A stretch of DNA of 64,000 nucleotides from Streptomyces cinnamoneus (lineage in GTDB: Bacteria; Actinomycetota; Actinomycetes; Streptomycetales; Streptomycetaceae), in NCBI RefSeq assembly GCF_002939475.1, contig NZ_PKFQ01000001.1, positions 6,383,001 through 6,447,000 of the forward strand. The letters are read 5' to 3'. This document shows, one piece after another, positions 60,036-64,000 of the stretch (the stretch's first letter is position 1; the number at the start of each line of letters is the position of its first letter). The notes beneath the pieces are model-generated. The model ran no database searches and was not told the DNA's origin. It saw nothing but the letters and a program-made list of their open reading frames with translations. The position numbers and the translations under genes were made by a program.

Positions 60036-63000
60036 ATGACGACGGCCCCGACGATGACCCTGGAGCTGATGTCCGGTCAGCTCGGCATCTGGTACGCCCA
60101 GCAGCTCGACCCCGGCAACCCCGCGTACACCATCGGTGAGTACCTGGAGATCGACGGCGACCTGGACGTCGGCCTGCTCGTCGAGGCGGTGCGCCGCGGC
60201 CTCGACGAAGCGGAGGCGTACCGGCTGAGGTTCGTCCTGGACGGGCGGACACCCCGGCAGTACGTCCACGACGCCTGCGACCACCCCGTCGAGGTCGTCG
60301 ACCTGAGCGCCGAGGCCGCCCCGGAGGCGGCCGCCGAGGCGTGGATGCGCGCCGACCTCGACCGGCCCATGGACCTCCTCGACGGCCCGCTGTCCGTACA
60401 GGCCGTCCTCGTCCTGGCACCGCGCAGGGTCCGGTGGTACCAGCGCGTTCACCACGCGATCCTCGACGGCCGCAGCATGGCGGCGTTCGCCGCGCGGGTG
60501 GCCGACGTCTACACCGCCCTCTCGGCGGGCCGGGCCCCGCACGACGGCGCCCTCGGACCGCTGTCCGTCCTGCTGGACGCCGACCGCGCCTACGTCGCCT
60601 CACCCCAGTACGACCTCGACCGGCGGCACTGGCTCGACGCCCTGGCCGACCTGCCGGACGCGACCGGCCCGCACCGCCGCACCCCCCGCCGTCACATGGC
60701 CGAGCGCGCGGCGATCCACACCCGGGACCTCGGTCCCGCCGAGGGCGCCGGACTGCGCGCGGCCGCGCGACGGCTGCGCACCGGTTTCGCCGGCCTGGTC
60801 ATCTCCGCGGCGGCCGTCCACCACCACCGCGTCAGCGGGGAGCGCGACATCGTGCTCGGCGTCTCCGCCGGCGGCCGCACGACCCGGCGGGAGTTCGGGA
60901 TCCCCGGCATGACCTCCACCATCCTGCCGGTCCGCCTCCCGATCGGCCGCGACCTCACCGTCGCCGGGCTGATGCGGCAGACCGCCGAGTCCCTGCGCGA
61001 CAGCCTGCGTCACCAGCGCTATCCGTACAGCGACATCCTCGGCGACCTGCGGCTGGTCGGCGGCGGCTCCCCGTGCGCCCTCATCGTCAACGTCATGTCG
61101 CTCGCCCGGCCCCCCATGTTCGGCGCCTGTACCGCCGTGCGCACCGGCCTGTCCAGCGGCCCCGCCGACGACCTCAAGATCGACGTCTACGACAAGGGAG
61201 GCGACGGCGGGATCCAGACCGCCGTCGAGTTCAACCGCGACCTGCACGACCCGGGCACGGGGGCCCGCGTCACCGACCGGTTCCTGCACACGCTCCGGGC
61301 CCTGGCCGCCTCCTCGCCCACCGACGCGGTCGGCGCCCTCGACCTCCTCGGCGAGGACGAGCGCCGACGTGTCCTCATCAACTGGAGCGGGGCCTCGGCC
61401 GCGACCCCGGCCGCCGAGACCGTGCCGGCCCTCTTCGAGGCCCAGGTGGCCCGCACCCCGGACGCGGCGGCCGTGGTCCACGACGGCGTGCGCACCTCCT
61501 ACGCGCAACTGGACGAGCGGGCCAACCGCCTGGCACGGCTGCTGCGGGCCCGCGGCGCCGGGCCGGAGTCCGTGGTGGCGCTGTGCCTCCCGCGCGGGAC
61601 GCCGATGGTCGCGGCGATCCTGGCGACGTGGAAGGCCGGCGCCGCGTACCTGCCCGTCGACCCGGGGATGCCCGCCGACCGGATCGCCTACCTGCTCGCC
61701 GACAGCCGCGCCACCGTGCTGGTCGGTCACGAGGAGGTGCTCGACGAACTGCCCGTCACCTCGGCGCTGACGGTCGCCCTCGACGACCCCGCCGAGATCG
61801 CGCAGCTCGCGGCGCAGCCCCCGACGGCGCCCGCGGTGCCGGCGCGGCCCGCGGCGGTCGCCTACGTGATCTACACGTCGGGATCGACCGGCCGGCCCAA
61901 GGGCGTCGCGGTCACCCACGGCGCGCTGGCGAACTACGTCGCCTCCGTGCCGCCGCGCCTGGGCCTCGGAGCACCCGGCAGCCGCTACGCGCTGCTCCAG
62001 CCACAGCACACCGACCTCGGCAACACGGTGCTCTTCACCGCCCTCACCACGGGCGGAGAGCTGCACGTCCTGGACGCCGACGCCGCCGTGGACCCGGCCG
62101 CGGTCGCCGACTACCTGTCGGCCCACCGGATCGACCACCTCAAGGCCGTGCCGTCCCACCTGGCCGCGCTCGCCGCCGTCGCCGGCCGGCCGGCCGTGCT
62201 CCCCGCCCGCTCACTGGTCCTGGGCGGGGAGGCCGCACCGCTGGCGTGGGTGCGGGAGATGGTGACGGCGGCCGGCGACCGGCCGGTGTTCAACCACTAC
62301 GGGCCGACGGAACTGACCATCGGCGTGATCACCGGCCGCCTGGACCAGGCGGCGCTGGCCGACGGCGACGTGCCGATCGGGACACCGGCCGCCGGCACGA
62401 GGGCCTACGTCCTCGACGACGCGCTGCGACCGGTGCCCGGCGACGTCCCCGGCGAGCTCTACGTGACCGGCGCCCAGCTGGCCCGCGGGTACGTCGGCCG
62501 CCCCGGACTGACGGCGGAACGATTCGTCGCGTGCCCGTTCGAGCCCGGTGAGCGGATGTACCGCACCGGCGACCGGGTGCGCTGGACCCCGGACGGACAG
62601 CTGGTGTTCACCGGCCGCACCGACGACCAGGTCAAGATCCGCGGACACCGCGTCGAACCGGGCGAGACACAGGCGGTCCTCACGGCGCACGCCAGGGTCG
62701 ACCGGGCGGCGGTGGTGGTCCGCGAGGACGACACCGGCGACAAACAACTGATCGCCTACCTGGTCCCCGCCGACCACGGCCCCGACACCGACACCGGCGA
62801 GGCCGCGCGGGAGGCCGGGGCCAGGCTGGTCGCCGCCGTGCGCGACCACGCCGCCGAACGACTGCCCGCCCCCATGCTGCCCACCGCCTACGTCGTCCTG
62901 GACGCACTGCCCCTGACCCCGAACGGGAAACTGGACCGCAGGGCCCTGCCCGAACCCGTCCTCGGGACGGACACGGGATCCGGGCGCGGGCCGAGAAGCA

Positions 63001-64000
63001 TCCGCGAGGAGATCCTCTGCGAGACCTTCGCGCAGGTCCTCGGCATGCCCACGGTGGGCGTGGACGACGACTTCTTCACCCTGGGCGGCCATTCCCTCTC
63101 GGCCGTCACCCTGGTCGAGCACCTGCGCGCCAAGGGCGTCGCGGTCTCCGTACCCGCCCTGTTCTCCACCCCCACCCCGGCCGGGCTGGCGGCACTGGCC
63201 GGCCCGCGCCCGGTGCCGGTCCCCGAGAACCTCATCCCCGACGGCGCCACCGAACTCACCCCCGCCATGCTGCCCCTGGCGGACCTCGACGAAGCCGAAC
63301 TCGCACGGATCACTGACGCCGTGCCCGGCGGCGCGGCCAACATCGCGGACGTGTACCCGCTCACACCGCTCCAGGAAGGGATCTTCTTCCACCACCTGGC
63401 CCGCGCCCAGGACGAGACGGACGTCTACATGATGTCCGCGGTCCTCGAATTCGACACGCGGGCACGGCTCGACGGCTTCCTCGACGCCCTCCGCCACGTC
63501 GTGGACCGCCACGACGTCTACCGCACCGCCCTCGTGTGGGAAGGACTGCGCGAACCCGTACAGGTCGTCCTGCGCCACGCCGGCCTGCCGGTCGTCGAGA
63601 GCGGGATCGACCCCCGCGAGCCCGACGCGAACGAACGGCTGCGCGCCGCCGGCGGGTCGTGGATGGACCTGCGGCGCGCACCGCTCCTGCACGTCCACAC
63701 CGCCGCCGGACACGACGGCGGACGAAGCCTGGCCCTGCTGCGCATGCACCACCTCATACGCGACCACACGACGCTGGAAGTGCTCTTCGAAGAGGTGCGC
63801 GCCGTCCTGGCCGGGCAGCGCGACCGGCTGCCCGCCCCCGTCCCGTTCCGGGACTTCGTCGCACAGACCCGGCTCGGCATGACGAGCGAGGAGCACGCCC
63901 GGTACTTCGCTGGCCTCCTCGGCGACGTCACCGAGACCACCGCACCCTTCGGCCTGCTGCGCGTACGCGGCGACGGCACCGACCTGTCGCGCGCGCACGC
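60036..64000 (+). CDS. NRPS, starter C - A(Asp-type) - PCP - C..., continues past the window
   Basis: The first 1321 residues are visible. A condensation domain (about 8-430; HHAILDGRS about 138) opens the protein, as for lipo-initiation. An adenylation domain follows (about 465-960; YTSGSTGRPKGV about 610, NHYGPTE about 752, RTGDRVRW, NGKLDRR). Read against GrsA, the specificity pocket is D-L-T-K-V-G-H-I-G-K, the published code for aspartate. The PCP has GGHSLSAV (about 1017). The second C domain begins at YPLTPLQEGIFFHH (about 1107) and has HHLIRDH in place of HHxxxDG. No stop before the window's end. Confidence 0.93.
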   Translation, partial: MTTAPTMTLELMSGQLGIWYAQQLDPGNPAYTIGEYLEIDGDLDVGLLVEAVRRGLDEAEAYRLRFVLDGRTPRQYVHDACDHPVEVVDLSAEAAPEAAAEAWMRADLDRPMDLLDGPLSVQAVLVLAPRRVRWYQRVHHAILDGRSMAAFAARVADVYTALSAGRAPHDGALGPLSVLLDADRAYVASPQYDLDRRHWLDALADLPDATGPHRRTPRRHMAERAAIHTRDLGPAEGAGLRAAARRLRTGFAGLVISAAAVHHHRVSGERDIVLGVSAGGRTTRREFGIPGMTSTILPVRLPIGRDLTVAGLMRQTAESLRDSLRHQRYPYSDILGDLRLVGGGSPCALIVNVMSLARPPMFGACTAVRTGLSSGPADDLKIDVYDKGGDGGIQTAVEFNRDLHDPGTGARVTDRFLHTLRALAASSPTDAVGALDLLGEDERRRVLINWSGASAATPAAETVPALFEAQVARTPDAAAVVHDGVRTSYAQLDERANRLARLLRARGAGPESVVALCLPRGTPMVAAILATWKAGAAYLPVDPGMPADRIAYLLADSRATVLVGHEEVLDELPVTSALTVALDDPAEIAQLAAQPPTAPAVPARPAAVAYVIYTSGSTGRPKGVAVTHGALANYVASVPPRLGLGAPGSRYALLQPQHTDLGNTVLFTALTTGGELHVLDADAAVDPAAVADYLSAHRIDHLKAVPSHLAALAAVAGRPAVLPARSLVLGGEAAPLAWVREMVTAAGDRPVFNHYGPTELTIGVITGRLDQAALADGDVPIGTPAAGTRAYVLDDALRPVPGDVPGELYVTGAQLARGYVGRPGLTAERFVACPFEPGERMYRTGDRVRWTPDGQLVFTGRTDDQVKIRGHRVEPGETQAVLTAHARVDRAAVVVREDDTGDKQLIAYLVPADHGPDTDTGEAAREAGARLVAAVRDHAAERLPAPMLPTAYVVLDALPLTPNGKLDRRALPEPVLGTDTGSGRGPRSIREEILCETFAQVLGMPTVGVDDDFFTLGGHSLSAVTLVEHLRAKGVAVSVPALFSTPTPAGLAALAGPRPVPVPENLIPDGATELTPAMLPLADLDEAELARITDAVPGGAANIADVYPLTPLQEGIFFHHLARAQDETDVYMMSAVLEFDTRARLDGFLDALRHVVDRHDVYRTALVWEGLREPVQVVLRHAGLPVVESGIDPREPDANERLRAAGGSWMDLRRAPLLHVHTAAGHDGGRSLALLRMHHLIRDHTTLEVLFEEVRAVLAGQRDRLPAPVPFRDFVAQTRLGMTSEEHARYFAGLLGDVTETTAPFGLLRVRGDGTDLSRAH

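Noticed and set aside
60600..63998. Two very long reverse-strand open frames (about 520 and 595 codons) opposite the NRPS
   Set aside because: They are antisense to clear NRPS domains, have Gly/Arg/Val-rich composition with no motifs and arise from the GC-rich codon pattern of the real gene.

Overview
The window is about 71-73% GC by eye. Its third codon positions are almost always G or C, and it uses GTG and TTG starts, 4-nt ATGA/GTGA gene overlaps, a rodlin gene, an AfsR-type SARP regulator and TTA-codon control. Together these point to a Streptomyces chromosome. I see no rRNA, tRNA or CRISPR array.

Left part (1-33 kb), mostly ordinary chromosome in short operons: an iron-box-controlled FecCD siderophore permease fusion; an SDR; an exported isoaspartyl peptidase; a beta-propeller protein; an exported polysaccharide deacetylase; a NamZ-type muramidase; and an operon of two PAP2 phosphatases plus DedA that fits polyprenyl-phosphate recycling. 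Then come a rodlin, an ABM monooxygenase, a cysteine-containing leader peptide upstream of a 2OG-Fe(II) oxygenase, and a compact three-gene MNIO (DUF692) / DUF2063-like partner / TIGR04222 Cys-Ser-tail operon (13.0-15.3 kb). Next are an AfsR-like regulator, a phosphotriesterase-like gene divergent from a CGNR regulator over two identical-arm operators, a streptogrisin-type protease, a 166-bp MITE-like element, an Xre regulator/alcohol dehydrogenase pair, an ACP-KAS-MMPL lipid-type operon, and a NarL two-component system.

Middle (33.3-40.7 kb): five co-directional genes, all overlapping by 4 nt, encode a PaaK-like ligase, an MFS exporter, a double-GNAT-like protein, a LuxE-like acyl-protein synthetase and a LuxC-type reductase fused to a second PaaK-like domain. 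This looks like a non-luminous acyl-reduction (aldehyde-forming) pathway of unknown product.

Right part (about 41.4 kb to the end): a nonribosomal lipopeptide cluster that continues past the window. It has a two-component system and an ABC-2-type transporter (likely self-protection or export), an MsbA-like ABC exporter, a StrR-type regulator with a TTA codon, an alpha/beta hydrolase, the hydroxyphenylglycine enzymes (HmaS, and an Hmo-HpgT fusion), DpgA and DpgB without DpgC or DpgD in view, a CmlA-type diiron beta-hydroxylase, MbtH, a fatty acyl-AMP ligase, an acyl carrier protein and the first NRPS (starter C, A with an Asp-type code, PCP, C...). The expected logic is FAAL -> ACP -> starter C domain acylating Asp-1, with Hpg supplied from prephenate/HPP. 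The layout resembles ramoplanin/enduracidin-class lipodepsipeptides, but the DpgA/DpgB pair makes it distinct.
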